A DNA stretch of 64,000 nucleotides from Bacteroidota bacterium. GTDB taxonomy: Bacteria > Bacteroidota > Bacteroidia > Flavobacteriales > Weeksellaceae. Position 1 is the stretch's first letter. Every line of letters begins with the position of its first letter. The translations under genes were made by a program, and so were the position numbers. The notes below the pieces were generated by a model. It was not told the origin of the DNA. It saw only the letters and a list, made by a program, of their open reading frames with translations, and did not search any database. The stretch covers positions 62,001 through 126,000 of the forward strand of contig JAEWOD010000012.1 in the NCBI GenBank assembly GCA_023461035.1. Reading direction: 5' to 3'. Shown piece after piece: positions 25,873 to 35,021 of the stretch.

Positions 25873-25988
25873 CAGCCAAAGATTTTCATTAGGACATAAA
25901 AAATCAGGATGTAAGCAGCGTTTGCGAGTAAAACCCAAGTATAGGAAGCCCGCCAGGATTTTTTAGGATTTATTTCTTTATTGTTCAT
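25872..25988 (-). CDS. 38-aa single-helix membrane protein coupled to the symporter
   Basis: The ATG at 25988 opens a 38-codon frame: a polar N-terminus (MNNKEINPKKSWRASYTW), then one hydrophobic helix (VLLANAAYILIFYVLMKIF) and a TGA that overlaps the symporter ATG by one base (TGATG). Overlap, helix and position suggest a small auxiliary subunit, as many SSS-family carriers have. I do not recognise the family. Confidence 0.65.
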   Translation of the reverse strand: MNNKEINPKKSWRASYTWVLLANAAYILIFYVLMKIFG

Positions 25989-26001
25989 TTTATATTTTTA
26001 A

Positions 26002-26046
26002 AACCTCCAAGGTCATTTTGTCAAGCTTATTATAACCTTGGAGGTT
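26002..26046. repeat. AACCTCCAAGGT...AACCTTGGAGGTT palindrome
   Basis: Arms at 26002-26013 and 26034-26046 pair over 12 of 13 positions around a 20-bp AT-rich loop. It lies between the PIG-L gene end and the symporter pair. The same arms occur at 50233-50276 and, as a tighter hairpin, at 50917-50949. Confidence 0.7.
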
Positions 26047-26058
26047 ATTAGACGATAG

Positions 26059-28527
26059 TTACTTCCCTAAAGATAAAATATTTGCCAACAATCGATAAGC
26101 GCCCGGAACGCCTTCCGGCAGCTCGCGGAAGAAACTCAATCCGGTGTAAACATAATATCCTTCTCCGTATTTCGCAACCAACAAACTGCCTTTCATCGGT
26201 GCTTCTCCTTTGTCGTGCATCGATAAAATCGGGGTAAATTCCTTGCTCCATTTGCTTGGGAAATACAATCCGCGCTCCTGCACCCATCCTTCAAAATCTT
26301 TTTCAGTGATTTTGTTTGGGTAATTTAAAACGGGATGATTTTTATCCAAAAATTTCACTTCCGAATTTTCATCAGTCACTCGGTCTCTTGACAATTCCAA
26401 TTCAAAAGGCGCTACTTCGTTGGTCAAAACTTCTCGTGAAGTGTTATATTGCACCAATAAATTTCCGCCGTTTTTCACATAATCAAATAGGATTTTGTTT
26501 TTAAAAGTCAATTCATTGAGCACATTAAAAGCACGGATCCCTAGAACAATTGCATCGAATCTTTGAAGATTTTCAGCTGTTATATTTTGAGGCGAAATGA
26601 TTTCAACTTCATATCCGATTTGCTTCAGATTTTCCGAAACCGAATCACCTGCGCCTATGATGTATCCGATTTTTTCTCCTTTTTTCCGGATGTCAATATG
26701 CACAATTTTACTTCCGCCCGGGAGCAAAACTTTTTGTTCGGGAATATGTTCGTAATTAATTTCAATCAGTTCTTTGTCAAACACTTCATTTCCAACTTTT
26801 AATTCTGGTATCAATTCCGCTTCGGACTGATTGACGGGCGGTGTAACCTCAAACCAAAAAATTTGTTCTTCCTCTTTTCTGCTGAGGTTTACCGCTTGAT
26901 TTTGCGGGGAAATTTTCCAATCATTTGGCGCATTCAAATTTAAATTACCCGATAACTTATTTGCAAAAGATTTGACTTTTATCGCAACCCTTTTCGGTTT
27001 TCCTTCACTGAAAACGATAACTTTTTCACCCATACTTATAGACGCTTTCGGAACGATGGCAAAAGGTTTATAGGTTTCGCCTTTTGCAGGATCGTTGTAT
27101 TTGTAAACAATGGATTTTTGAAATGAAAAATCTTGTCCGGCAATGTTCAGATTGAAATCCACAACATTAGATTCTAGCATTTCTGGCAATCCAATTAATT
27201 CAGTATCAGCAACTTTATACATGCCCAAACTTCCTTTTTCCCTCAACCAATATGGAGAAGTAAGTTTGGAGTTCGTAGGAATCAAATACTTTTCTTCCGT
27301 TTTATAAATTTCATTATTTTTTAATTCCAGATTCACTTTTTCCAATTGGATTTCATTGATATTCACTTTTACATCGCTTCGGTTAATCGCTTCAATTTTC
27401 AATTCAACAGATTCTCCCGGATTTGCATAAGGTGCTTTGGCAACCGCTTCCAGAAACAATCCGGAACAAGCGTAAATGATATTTTTAATTTCTTCTGATT
27501 TAATTCCTTTCCAATGTCTATCTTCCAGTTTTTGAATCAACTGATAGGCTTTTACCAGATCAGGAACCGACTTCGAAGGATCTTTGAAATCGAATTCCCG
27601 TTCGACTTTTGCCAATATTTCACCGATGGCTTTTCCGCCTTTTACCCGATTCCAACTTGTATCAATTCCTTCGAAAACATCGGATTTTGGTTGATTTCCT
27701 TTTATGATTTCCAGATATTCCATCGATTTTCCACGTACTGCCGTCGCTCCAAATCCTTGCGAACTGTGTTGGCTTCGGCTTTTGGCGGCAATTTCGCTGT
27801 TGCTCAATCCCAAAGTCGGATAATAAGACCCGATGTCCATCGCAAATAATTTGCTTTTATCGGCTTTGTCAAATTTTTCCTGACTTCCGTAAAAAAACCA
27901 GGATTGGTTCCAAAACAATCTTTTGGGCTGCCAGACAGGAAACCTATTTAATTGCTCCGGAAATGCAGATGAATTTCCCGCCAAATCAAATGCTTCCACG
28001 CTCAACATCGCCGATGCCGTGTGATGTCCGTGAGTAGTTCCGGGCGACCGATGGTCAAATCGGTTGATAATCACATCGGGTTGAAATTTTCGGATGACAT
28101 ACACCAAATCGCTCAAAACTTGATCTTTGTCCCATATTTCAAAGGTTTCCTCCGGATTTTTGGAATATCCAAAATCATTGGCTTGTGTAAAAAACTGTTC
28201 GCCGCCGTCAATTCTTCTGGCCTGCAAAAGTTCCTGTGTGCGAATGACGCCCAATAATTCTCTTAATTCAGAGCCTATGAGATTCTGTCCGCCATCGCCG
28301 CGGGTCAATGAAATATAAGCGGTTCGAGCGTGGACATCATTGGCAAAATAAGAAATCAGATGGGTATTTTCATCGTCCGGATGGGCTGCCACATACAAAA
28401 CCGAACCCAGAAAATTGAGCTTTTGGATGGATTCATAGATTTCGGCGGAACTAGGCTTTTTTGGTGTTTGGGCAAAATTTGAACTTGATAAAACCAGTAA
28501 AATAAAGGTATAAAATAGCTTTCGCAT
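26059..28527 (-). CDS. PIG-L (LmbE-like) family deacetylase, secreted
   Basis: The 822-residue protein has a signal peptide (cleavage near SSNFAQ) and then an LmbE/PIG-L N-acetyl-sugar deacetylase domain (about 40-270) with the zinc motif AAHPDDEN near residue 48 and HGHHTAS around residue 170. The long remainder includes beta-rich regions (about 380-600) and a C-terminal glutamine-amidotransferase-like part (YEVEIISPQNITAENLQRFDAIVLGIRAFNV and NGGNLLVQYN). The substrate is unknown. It is on the same strand as, and 184 bp upstream of, the symporter pair, with a palindrome between. Confidence 0.9.
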   Translation of the reverse strand: MRKLFYTFILLVLSSSNFAQTPKKPSSAEIYESIQKLNFLGSVLYVAAHPDDENTHLISYFANDVHARTAYISLTRGDGGQNLIGSELRELLGVIRTQELLQARRIDGGEQFFTQANDFGYSKNPEETFEIWDKDQVLSDLVYVIRKFQPDVIINRFDHRSPGTTHGHHTASAMLSVEAFDLAGNSSAFPEQLNRFPVWQPKRLFWNQSWFFYGSQEKFDKADKSKLFAMDIGSYYPTLGLSNSEIAAKSRSQHSSQGFGATAVRGKSMEYLEIIKGNQPKSDVFEGIDTSWNRVKGGKAIGEILAKVEREFDFKDPSKSVPDLVKAYQLIQKLEDRHWKGIKSEEIKNIIYACSGLFLEAVAKAPYANPGESVELKIEAINRSDVKVNINEIQLEKVNLELKNNEIYKTEEKYLIPTNSKLTSPYWLREKGSLGMYKVADTELIGLPEMLESNVVDFNLNIAGQDFSFQKSIVYKYNDPAKGETYKPFAIVPKASISMGEKVIVFSEGKPKRVAIKVKSFANKLSGNLNLNAPNDWKISPQNQAVNLSRKEEEQIFWFEVTPPVNQSEAELIPELKVGNEVFDKELIEINYEHIPEQKVLLPGGSKIVHIDIRKKGEKIGYIIGAGDSVSENLKQIGYEVEIISPQNITAENLQRFDAIVLGIRAFNVLNELTFKNKILFDYVKNGGNLLVQYNTSREVLTNEVAPFELELSRDRVTDENSEVKFLDKNHPVLNYPNKITEKDFEGWVQERGLYFPSKWSKEFTPILSMHDKGEAPMKGSLLVAKYGEGYYVYTGLSFFRELPEGVPGAYRLLANILSLGK

Positions 28528-28568
28528 CGTGTCGTATTGTTATTTGGTGTCTAAATATAAGCGAAATT

Positions 28569-28591
28569 CGAAGTTCGGGCTTCGAACTTCG
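28569..28591. repeat. CGAAGTTCG...CGAACTTCG hairpin
   Basis: Perfect 9-bp arms around ggctt, between the PIG-L start and the HD-domain gene end. A related imperfect copy (ACGAATTTCG...CGAACTTCGT) is at about 47258-47282. Confidence 0.55.
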
Positions 28592-28598
28592 CAATCAT

Positions 28599-29201
28599 TT
28601 AACTTTTACCTTCCCATTCTTTAAAAAACCTATCCAGAAATTCTTCTAAAAACTGATGGCGTTCATGCGCAATTTTTTGGGCAGAATCGGTATTCATCAA
28701 ATCTTTCAGTTTCAAAAGTTTGTCGTAAAAATGCTGAATGGAAGTTTCATCCGGATTTTCGGGATTCCAGATTTCACGCTGTTTGCTTCCACCATAAGCG
28801 AAAACACGCGCCAAACCAATAGCTCCGATGGCATCTAACCGGTCGGCATCTTGCACGATTTGAGCTTCTAACGAAGTGGGAGAATGCCCTTTGCTGAACG
28901 AAACTTGGGAAACGATTTCAATCGTTTGGGAAATGATTTCCTGCGGAAGATTTAATTCGTTTAAAAATTTGGTAATCATTTCTGCTGATCTATCTATTCC
29001 GTCGTGCAGTTTGTAATCGCCTACATCGTGCAGCCAAGCTGACAATTCTACCAAAAATTCATCGGCATTTTCTTCTTTAGCTATCCGTTTAGCGGTTTTC
29101 ACAACCCGTTCGATATGGAAAAAATCGTGTCCGGTGGTTTCGCCGGAGAATCCTTTCTTTACATAATCTTGGGTTGCTGTAAGAATTCGTTGTTTATTCA
29201 T
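28599..29201 (-). CDS. HD domain phosphohydrolase
   Basis: This 200-residue protein belongs to the YedJ/YpgQ-type HD family: HDFFHIERVVKTAKRIA (first metal His), LSAWLHDVGDYK (HD pair), then QDADRLDAIGAIGLARVFAYGG (DADxLD motif). Members hydrolyse nucleotides or related phosphates; the exact substrate is not predictable. It lies between FG-GAP protein and PIG-L genes, all on the minus strand. Confidence 0.9.
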   Translation of the reverse strand: MNKQRILTATQDYVKKGFSGETTGHDFFHIERVVKTAKRIAKEENADEFLVELSAWLHDVGDYKLHDGIDRSAEMITKFLNELNLPQEIISQTIEIVSQVSFSKGHSPTSLEAQIVQDADRLDAIGAIGLARVFAYGGSKQREIWNPENPDETSIQHFYDKLLKLKDLMNTDSAQKIAHERHQFLEEFLDRFFKEWEGKS

Positions 29202-29238
29202 TTGGCAAAAATAGGTTTTGCAAGCCGAAGAAATTATA

Positions 29239-29262
29239 AAACCCGAACTTTCGTTCGGGTTT
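29239..29262. terminator. Intrinsic terminator after the FG-GAP gene
   Basis: AAACCCGAAC-tttc-GTTCGGGTTT is a perfect 10-bp stem with A/T-rich ends, 6 bp past the stop of the FG-GAP gene on the minus strand. Confidence 0.8.
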
Positions 29263-29267
29263 TACTG

Positions 29268-31007
29268 TTATTTTTTAATCCATTTAAAACCGGATTTTTC
29301 TTTGTCCAGCCAGAGTTGAATTACATAAGTTCCTGGTGGCAAATGAGAAAGATTAAATGACCTTGTTTTTGTAGAATTGGATTCTGACTGATTGAAAACT
29401 GTTCTTCCTGTTAAATCAAAAACACTAATTCTAAATTCAAAGACTTCTTTTTGGGATTTGATGTTCAACAATCCATTGGAAGGATTGGGGTAAACTGAAA
29501 CTGAATTTGAAGTCATATCCTGGGTTCCCATTATAACTTCGTTCATCAACAGTCCGTCACGGGTATTATTTCCCTTGTATCCGTTCCATAGAATTTTATT
29601 TTCATCATACGGAACATTTAGGTTGTAAGAACTGATAAAAAGTGAGTCGGTTGAAGCCCCGAAGTTCAATGTGTAAGAATTCAGTGAAAGATCCATCATT
29701 CCGTCATTGTCAATATCACCCAAAACCGCACCATTCAGATAAGTAAAACCTCTGGGGCGTAATGGGAATCCTTCAATTTCTCCTGAACCATCCATGGAAT
29801 AGGCATGTAAATATCCATATCCTTCGGAATCGGTAATATTACTTCCAAAAATAAGTTCCATCACGCCATCATTATTGATATCGGCTACAGTAATGACACC
29901 TTCATTTCCTCCGATTTTCTGGATTGGAAAATTGTCAATATCATCTCCATCCGGCGACATGCCATAAATGGTGGGAAGCGGATTACCGTCAGAAAAATTC
30001 GGATTTCCAGCAAAAATCTCGTACGTCTCATCACCATCCACATCGACAACGGTTGGTGGTGCATAGGTCCAGTTTCCAATCGAATAAGGCCAACCCTCAG
30101 CATAAGTTCCGTCATTTTTCATTACATAATAAGCCGAAGCGTCTCCATGATTGGCTCCTACGATTTCCAATTCATCATCACCATCAAGATCCACCAAAAC
30201 GGGAGATTGATAAGAATAAGCAACACTTGCATCATACACCGGAAATCCGGGAAGGATCACGCTATCCGGCTGTATGGCAAAAAGTCCGGTGTTGTATCCC
30301 GCCACAATTATTTCTTTGATTCCATCATTATTAATGTCGCCCACCGAAGGTGTAAAACAGGAAACAGATCCAATGTCGTACGGCCAATTGGCATTCATAG
30401 ATGTTCCGTCCAATTTCAAAACATGAATAAGTGCGGAAGTCCCACTGATTCTTTCAGCAGTAATGATTTCCATAATGCCGTCATCATCCAGATCGGAAAC
30501 AGCTGGGGCATTTGAGATCAGTGTCGAATGGGTTCTCGGCCAACCGTCCAATACATTTCCTTCATGATCGAGCAAATAAGTACCGTTTGTTAAAGTTGAA
30601 AATCCGAAATTGAATACAATTTCCAAATCTCCATCTCCATCCATATCGGCAACTGCCGGCGGATATAAAATCGGACCTTGTACATCCAACTCAAAAAGCA
30701 ATGAACCATCTCCTTTGATGGCAAAAAATTTCTCGTCAATTCCTATCAATAATTCGTCCACACCATCATTGTCCAAATCTGCAAGTGTCAAACCTCTCGA
30801 ATTTTTAGAATACTGAAAGGCCGGCGCTGCAAACGTCATAAAAGGCTCGGGATCAATTTCATTTGGACTTAAGAAACTTTCGGAAACCTGAATTTCTTCC
30901 ACTGAAAATTCTCCGTTTTCATTTACCTTTGCCATCATAAAAGTAGCTTGGGCAGAAACAAATCCAATTAGCGTTAAGTTGGTTAGAAACGTAAAGATTT
31001 TCTTCAT
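29268..31007 (-). CDS. Secreted FG-GAP/VCBS repeat protein with T9SS sorting domain
   Basis: The 579-residue protein has a signal peptide (cleavage after VSAQA) and about eight FG-GAP-type calcium-binding repeats with cores such as DLDNDGVDELLIG, DMDGDGDLEIVF, DINNDGIKEIIVAG and DIDNDGMMDL, predicted to form a beta-propeller. Residues about 505-579 are a type A C-terminal domain (VYPNPSNGLLNI, FDLTGRTVF, LPPGTYVIQL, KWIKK) for export by the type IX secretion system. The role is probably surface binding or adhesion; no catalytic domain is seen. Confidence 0.9.
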   Translation of the reverse strand: MKKIFTFLTNLTLIGFVSAQATFMMAKVNENGEFSVEEIQVSESFLSPNEIDPEPFMTFAAPAFQYSKNSRGLTLADLDNDGVDELLIGIDEKFFAIKGDGSLLFELDVQGPILYPPAVADMDGDGDLEIVFNFGFSTLTNGTYLLDHEGNVLDGWPRTHSTLISNAPAVSDLDDDGIMEIITAERISGTSALIHVLKLDGTSMNANWPYDIGSVSCFTPSVGDINNDGIKEIIVAGYNTGLFAIQPDSVILPGFPVYDASVAYSYQSPVLVDLDGDDELEIVGANHGDASAYYVMKNDGTYAEGWPYSIGNWTYAPPTVVDVDGDETYEIFAGNPNFSDGNPLPTIYGMSPDGDDIDNFPIQKIGGNEGVITVADINNDGVMELIFGSNITDSEGYGYLHAYSMDGSGEIEGFPLRPRGFTYLNGAVLGDIDNDGMMDLSLNSYTLNFGASTDSLFISSYNLNVPYDENKILWNGYKGNNTRDGLLMNEVIMGTQDMTSNSVSVYPNPSNGLLNIKSQKEVFEFRISVFDLTGRTVFNQSESNSTKTRSFNLSHLPPGTYVIQLWLDKEKSGFKWIKK

Positions 31008-31119
31008 AATAAATGATTTAATTTTATTTAAAATTAGAAAATTATATTCTGAAAAATGTTAATTCTATTTTCTAAATAATTATTTGCCAATTAATTGTGG
31101 GATTATTCAATAATTATCT

Positions 31120-31127
31120 TAAATTTG
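31120..31127 (+). promoter_or_regulatory. -7 element of the rpsP-rimM operon
   Basis: TAAATTTG, 54 bp upstream of rpsP, matches TAnnTTTG exactly. The nearest TTG (31095-31097) gives a 22-nt spacer, longer than usual. Confidence 0.55.
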
Positions 31128-31181
31128 CACCCTCAAAAAATGTAATTAACTCGGGACGAGCTCCCAAAAATACATATAAAA

Positions 31182-31784
31182 ATGGCAACAAAAATCAGAT
31201 TGCAAAGACACGGAAGAAAAGGAAAAGCGTTCTTCCACATCGTTATCGCCGATTCAAGATCTCCTCGTGACGGTCGTTTCATCGAAAAAATCGGAACTTA
31301 CAACCCAGTTACTAATCCTGCCACCATCGATTTAGATTTGGATCGCGCCGTACATTGGTTACAAGTAGGTGCTGAGCCGACAAACACGGCAAAAAACATC
31401 CTTTCTTATAAAGGTGCTTTGATGAAAAAACACTTGTTGGGAGGTGTGGCGAAAGGTGCTTTCAGCGAAGAAGAAGCAGAAAAGAAATTTGAAGCTTGGT
31501 TGGATGAAAGAGCCAATGCGGTTCAATCCAAAAAAGACGGTTTGGCAAAAGCAAAAGCCGATGCTAAATCAGTTGCACTTGAAGCAGAGAAGAAAAAATC
31601 GGAAGCGCGTGTAGCGGTTGAAGAAACGCCGGCTGAAGAAGTGGAAGCAACAGAAGAAAACGCTGAAGTAGCAGTAGAAGAAACAACGGAAGAAGTTGTA
31701 GCTGAAGCTGAAACTACTGAGGATGCGCCTGCGGAAGATGCTCCGGCTGAAGAAGCTTCTGAAGAAGAAAAAACAGAAGAATAA
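31182..31784 (+). CDS. rpsP: 30S ribosomal protein S16 with acidic C-terminal extension
   Basis: Residues 1-80 are a normal S16 (MATKIRLQRHGRKGKAFFHIVIADSRSPRDGRFIEKIGTYNP-type start, key residues IRLQRHG and DSRSPRDG). The protein continues to 200 residues, about twice the E. coli length. The extension is first helical and basic (about 95-140), then an Ala/Glu/Val-rich acidic tail. Long S16 tails occur in other Bacteroidota. rimM follows after 15 bp. Confidence 0.95.
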   Translation: MATKIRLQRHGRKGKAFFHIVIADSRSPRDGRFIEKIGTYNPVTNPATIDLDLDRAVHWLQVGAEPTNTAKNILSYKGALMKKHLLGGVAKGAFSEEEAEKKFEAWLDERANAVQSKKDGLAKAKADAKSVALEAEKKKSEARVAVEETPAEEVEATEENAEVAVEETTEEVVAEAETTEDAPAEDAPAEEASEEEKTEE

Positions 31785-31799
31785 TTCCTCTCCCGTCTG

Positions 31800-32324
31800 A
31801 TGCAGAAAGAAGATTGTTATTACTTAGGTAAAATCACCAAACTTCATGGTTTCAAAGGAAACTTAATCCTGCATCTGGACACGGACGAACCGGAATTATA
31901 CGAAAATATGGAATCAGTATTCATCGAAAAAGATGGAATGCTGATTCCTTTTTTCTTTGAATTTATCCAACCCCATTCGCGCGGAAAAATGTTGGTGAAA
32001 TTTGAAGACACAACGCCGGAAGAAGCCGAAAAACTCATCAACAAAAATCTTTATTTGCCGCTTGACACTTTACCGGAATTGGAAGGAAGCGATTTTTATT
32101 ACCATGAAATCATAGGGTTTACGCTTTACGATCAAACCAACACGGAAATCGGCACCATCAAAAATGTAAACGACACGGCCGCTCAGGCACTTTTTGAAGT
32201 CGAAATAAACGGGAAAGAAATTTTAATTCCGATTGTCGAGGAATGGATTCTGGAAGTCAACCGTGAAGAAAAAGCGATTTTAGTAGAAGTTCCGGAAGGG
32301 TTGATTGAGATGTATTTGGGTTAG
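31800..32324 (+). CDS. rimM: Ribosome maturation factor RimM
   Basis: The 174-residue protein has the N-terminal RimM beta-barrel (YLGKITKLHGFKGNLILHLDTD) and the C-terminal PRC-barrel (FYYHEIIGFTLYD, ILIPIVEEWILEVN). RimM assists 30S head assembly around S19. It follows rpsP, the usual gene order. Its stop overlaps the end of the convergent GLPGLI gene by 4 bp. Confidence 0.95.
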   Translation: MQKEDCYYLGKITKLHGFKGNLILHLDTDEPELYENMESVFIEKDGMLIPFFFEFIQPHSRGKMLVKFEDTTPEEAEKLINKNLYLPLDTLPELEGSDFYYHEIIGFTLYDQTNTEIGTIKNVNDTAAQALFEVEINGKEILIPIVEEWILEVNREEKAILVEVPEGLIEMYLG

Positions 32325-33046
32325 TCTTTGTCAACGCCCTGATTATACATTTCCATCATTTTTTCATTTTGTTTCCTTGCGATATCTTCAAATTCTTCTT
32401 TACTTACTTTTTGTCCTTTTGCGGGTTTTTTAATTTTAATTGACTCATCCAATACCTCTACTTTTGATGCTTTGTAAGTAAAACCTTCACTACCTCCGTC
32501 TTCATATTCAAAACCCGATTCCAGTTCCATAATAATTCCCGGAAGCCCCCAATATTGATCAGGACCTGTCTTTACATTTAATTTTGGAGCATACCAGGCG
32601 GTGATTTTTGTTTTCTGTTCGTCATCAAGAACAGCCGTTGCCTTTCTCGTTTCAAAGCCGAGAATGTTTTTGGATTCTTTGCTTATATTCCATTTAAAAT
32701 CAGCCAATTGACTTTCAATTAAATAATCTTTTCCATACATCGAAGTTTCTTCTATCAATAAATTGTCTGCCGTATTTTTATAAATCGTTCCTCTTCCACC
32801 CATCTGAATGGTAGCCATCATTCCTTCCTTCGGTTGATCGTTTCTGATTTTATCCAGATATTGATAAGAAGATTCGTTTCCGTCGATAAATAATTCGTAA
32901 TAAGAATTTAACATCACTACTGGCGTTGATTCCTTTTTAGCAGGATTGTAGTACGGAATCATTTCATATTCCACTTTCAAGTGTTCCTGAGCCAATATCA
33001 TATTTGCCAAAAGAATCAAAATGAGGGAAAAAGAAAATTGTTTCAT
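32321..33046 (-). CDS. GLPGLI family secreted protein
   Basis: A 241-residue protein with a signal peptide (cleavage after MILAQ). It carries the signature of the family, here YWGLPGIIMELES near residue 170, preceded by KITAWYAPKL. GLPGLI proteins are found almost only in Bacteroidota; they lack a known function and often lie near TonB-dependent transport genes. It is convergent with rimM and divergent from glnS. Confidence 0.88.
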   Translation of the reverse strand: MKQFSFSLILILLANMILAQEHLKVEYEMIPYYNPAKKESTPVVMLNSYYELFIDGNESSYQYLDKIRNDQPKEGMMATIQMGGRGTIYKNTADNLLIEETSMYGKDYLIESQLADFKWNISKESKNILGFETRKATAVLDDEQKTKITAWYAPKLNVKTGPDQYWGLPGIIMELESGFEYEDGGSEGFTYKASKVEVLDESIKIKKPAKGQKVSKEEFEDIARKQNEKMMEMYNQGVDKD

Positions 33047-33136
33047 AATTATTTGTTTTGGTTTAAACGTTTTCGAATTTATTTATTGTCCAAAATACAA
33101 ATTTTACAAACACTTATTACTTTGGGGAATAATCCC

Positions 33137-33167
33137 TTGTTTGACTATTGGTAAAAAACTAAATTTG
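33137..33167 (+). promoter_or_regulatory. glnS promoter
   Basis: TTG (33137-33139), a 20-nt spacer and TAAATTTG (33160-33167) fit the Bacteroidota promoter; the ATG follows 19 bp after the -7 box. Confidence 0.65.
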
Positions 33168-33186
33168 CTCCTTATTCAGAAGTTCA

Positions 33187-34866
33187 ATGGAAGAAGAAAA
33201 AAAACCGCTCAATTTTATCGAACAAATTGTTGAAGACGATTTAAATAACGGATATACAAAAGAAAATTTACGGTTCCGATTTCCGCCCGAACCCAACGGT
33301 TATCTGCACATAGGCCACGCAAAAGCCATCTGCATCAACTTTGGATTAGGCGAAAAATACGGCGCACCTGTAAATCTTCGTTTTGACGATACAAATCCGA
33401 GCAAAGAAGAACAGGAATTTGTGGATTCCATACGCGAAGACGTAAAATGGTTAGGTTTCAATTGGGCGGAAGAACGTTTTGCGTCTGATTATTTCCAACA
33501 ATTATACGATTGGGCTGTCCAAATGATCAAAGATGGAAAAGCTTATGTAGAAGACCAGACTTCCGAACAAATAAACGAACAACGCAAAACACCATTCGAA
33601 CCGGGAATCGAAAGCCCGAACCGAAACCGTTCCATCGAGGAAAATCTGGAATTGTTTGAAAAAATGAAAAACGGCGAATTTCCGGAAGGAAGCCATGTGC
33701 TTCGTGCAAAAGGAGATATGAGTTCGCCCAATATGAATATGCGCGACCCTGTGATGTACCGTGTTTTGCTGAAAGACCATCACCGTACCGGAGATAAATG
33801 GAAGATTTACCCTATGTACGATTGGGCGCACGGGGAATCGGATTATATCGAAGGAATTTCACATTCGCTTTGTTCACTGGAATTTGAAAACCATCGTCCG
33901 CTATATGAATGGTATCTGAATCAGGTAGAAATTGAAAATCAAGAAATCAAACCCAAACAAAGGGAATTTGCGCGTGGAAACGTGAGTTATATGATTACTT
34001 CAAAACGGAAGCTGAAACTTTTGGTAGATGAAGGTCACGTTACAGGATGGGATGACCCAAGAATGCCTACGATTTCAGGACACAGAAGAAGAGGTTATAC
34101 ACCGGAATCTATCCGAATGTTTTGGGATAAAGCCGGCGTTGCCAAACGCGATAATCTGATCGATATTTCCCTTTTGGAATTTGCGATAAGAGATCATCTG
34201 AATAAAATTGCACCGAGAGTCATGGCGGTTATCGATCCAGTGAAACTGGTGATTGAAAATTATCCGGAAGATAAAACCGAAATGCTTACCATCGAGAATA
34301 ATCCGGAAGATGAAAATGCAGGCGAAAGAGAGATTCCGTTTACCCGAGAATTGTACATAGAAAGAGAAGATTTCATGGAAGAAGCACCCAAAAAATTCTT
34401 CCGTTTGTCCATCGGAAATGAAGTGCGCCTGAAAGGTGCTTATATCGTAAAAGCCACGAGAGTTGAGAAAGATGCCGAGGGAAATATCACAACTATTTTT
34501 GCCGAATATGATGCGGATTCCAAATCGGGTTCTGGTTCAGAAGCCAGTATGCGTAAAGTGAAAGGAACGCTTCACTGGGTTTCGGCCACCGATAATTTAC
34601 CGATTGAAGTTCGGCTGTATGACCGATTATTTACAGTGGAATCTCCTGATGAAACCGATGATTTCTTACAGTTTGTGAATCCAGATTCGGTAAAAGTGGT
34701 GCAAGGATTTGCTGAGCCTTCTTTGAAAGATGCTAAAATTGAAGACAAGTTCCAGTTCCAACGAATCGGGTATTTTACTTTGGATAAAGATTCGACGGCG
34801 GAAAATTATGTTTTTAACCGCACAGTCGGTTTGCGTGATACCTGGGCGAAAGAACAGAAGAAATAA
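33187..34866 (+). CDS. glnS: Glutaminyl-tRNA synthetase
   Basis: The 559-residue class I synthetase has the HIGH motif in PPEPNGYLHIGHAKAI (near residue 40), the DDTNPSKEEQEFVDSI block, and the tRNA-dependent catalytic core with YDWAHGESDYIEGISHSLCSLEF. A MITSKRKLKLLVDEGHV segment takes the KMSKS position. The C-terminal anticodon-binding beta-barrels end with VFNRTVGLRDTW. GlnRS rather than the GatCAB route fits Bacteroidota. A structured non-coding element follows the stop. Confidence 0.96.
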   Translation: MEEEKKPLNFIEQIVEDDLNNGYTKENLRFRFPPEPNGYLHIGHAKAICINFGLGEKYGAPVNLRFDDTNPSKEEQEFVDSIREDVKWLGFNWAEERFASDYFQQLYDWAVQMIKDGKAYVEDQTSEQINEQRKTPFEPGIESPNRNRSIEENLELFEKMKNGEFPEGSHVLRAKGDMSSPNMNMRDPVMYRVLLKDHHRTGDKWKIYPMYDWAHGESDYIEGISHSLCSLEFENHRPLYEWYLNQVEIENQEIKPKQREFARGNVSYMITSKRKLKLLVDEGHVTGWDDPRMPTISGHRRRGYTPESIRMFWDKAGVAKRDNLIDISLLEFAIRDHLNKIAPRVMAVIDPVKLVIENYPEDKTEMLTIENNPEDENAGEREIPFTRELYIEREDFMEEAPKKFFRLSIGNEVRLKGAYIVKATRVEKDAEGNITTIFAEYDADSKSGSGSEASMRKVKGTLHWVSATDNLPIEVRLYDRLFTVESPDETDDFLQFVNPDSVKVVQGFAEPSLKDAKIEDKFQFQRIGYFTLDKDSTAENYVFNRTVGLRDTWAKEQKK

Positions 34867-34874
34867 GGTTCTCA

Positions 34875-34966
34875 AATTGCACCCGGGATGAAGGCATTTG
34901 TCTGAGCTCTTTTTGTGGAACTTGTGTAACAAAAAAGCGAGTGCCGCCAGCCCGATAAGGTGCCCA
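34875..34966. other. Nested inverted-repeat element, candidate structured RNA
   Basis: Four nested pairings are visible: GCACC (34879-34883) with GGTGC (34959-34963), CGGG (34884-34887) with CCCG (34951-34954), GGCA (34893-34896) with TGCC (34942-34945), and TTTTTGT (34910-34916) with ACAAAAA (34929-34935). Together they fold about 90 nt into one rod. I have the impression of similar elements between genes in other flavobacteria but cannot name it. It could be an RNA processed from the glnS transcript or a dispersed repeat. Confidence 0.5.
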
Positions 34967-35021
34967 AAAATTAATTCCAAATAACTTTGACAAAAAGTTT
35001 AATAAACCGTAACATTAAGAA

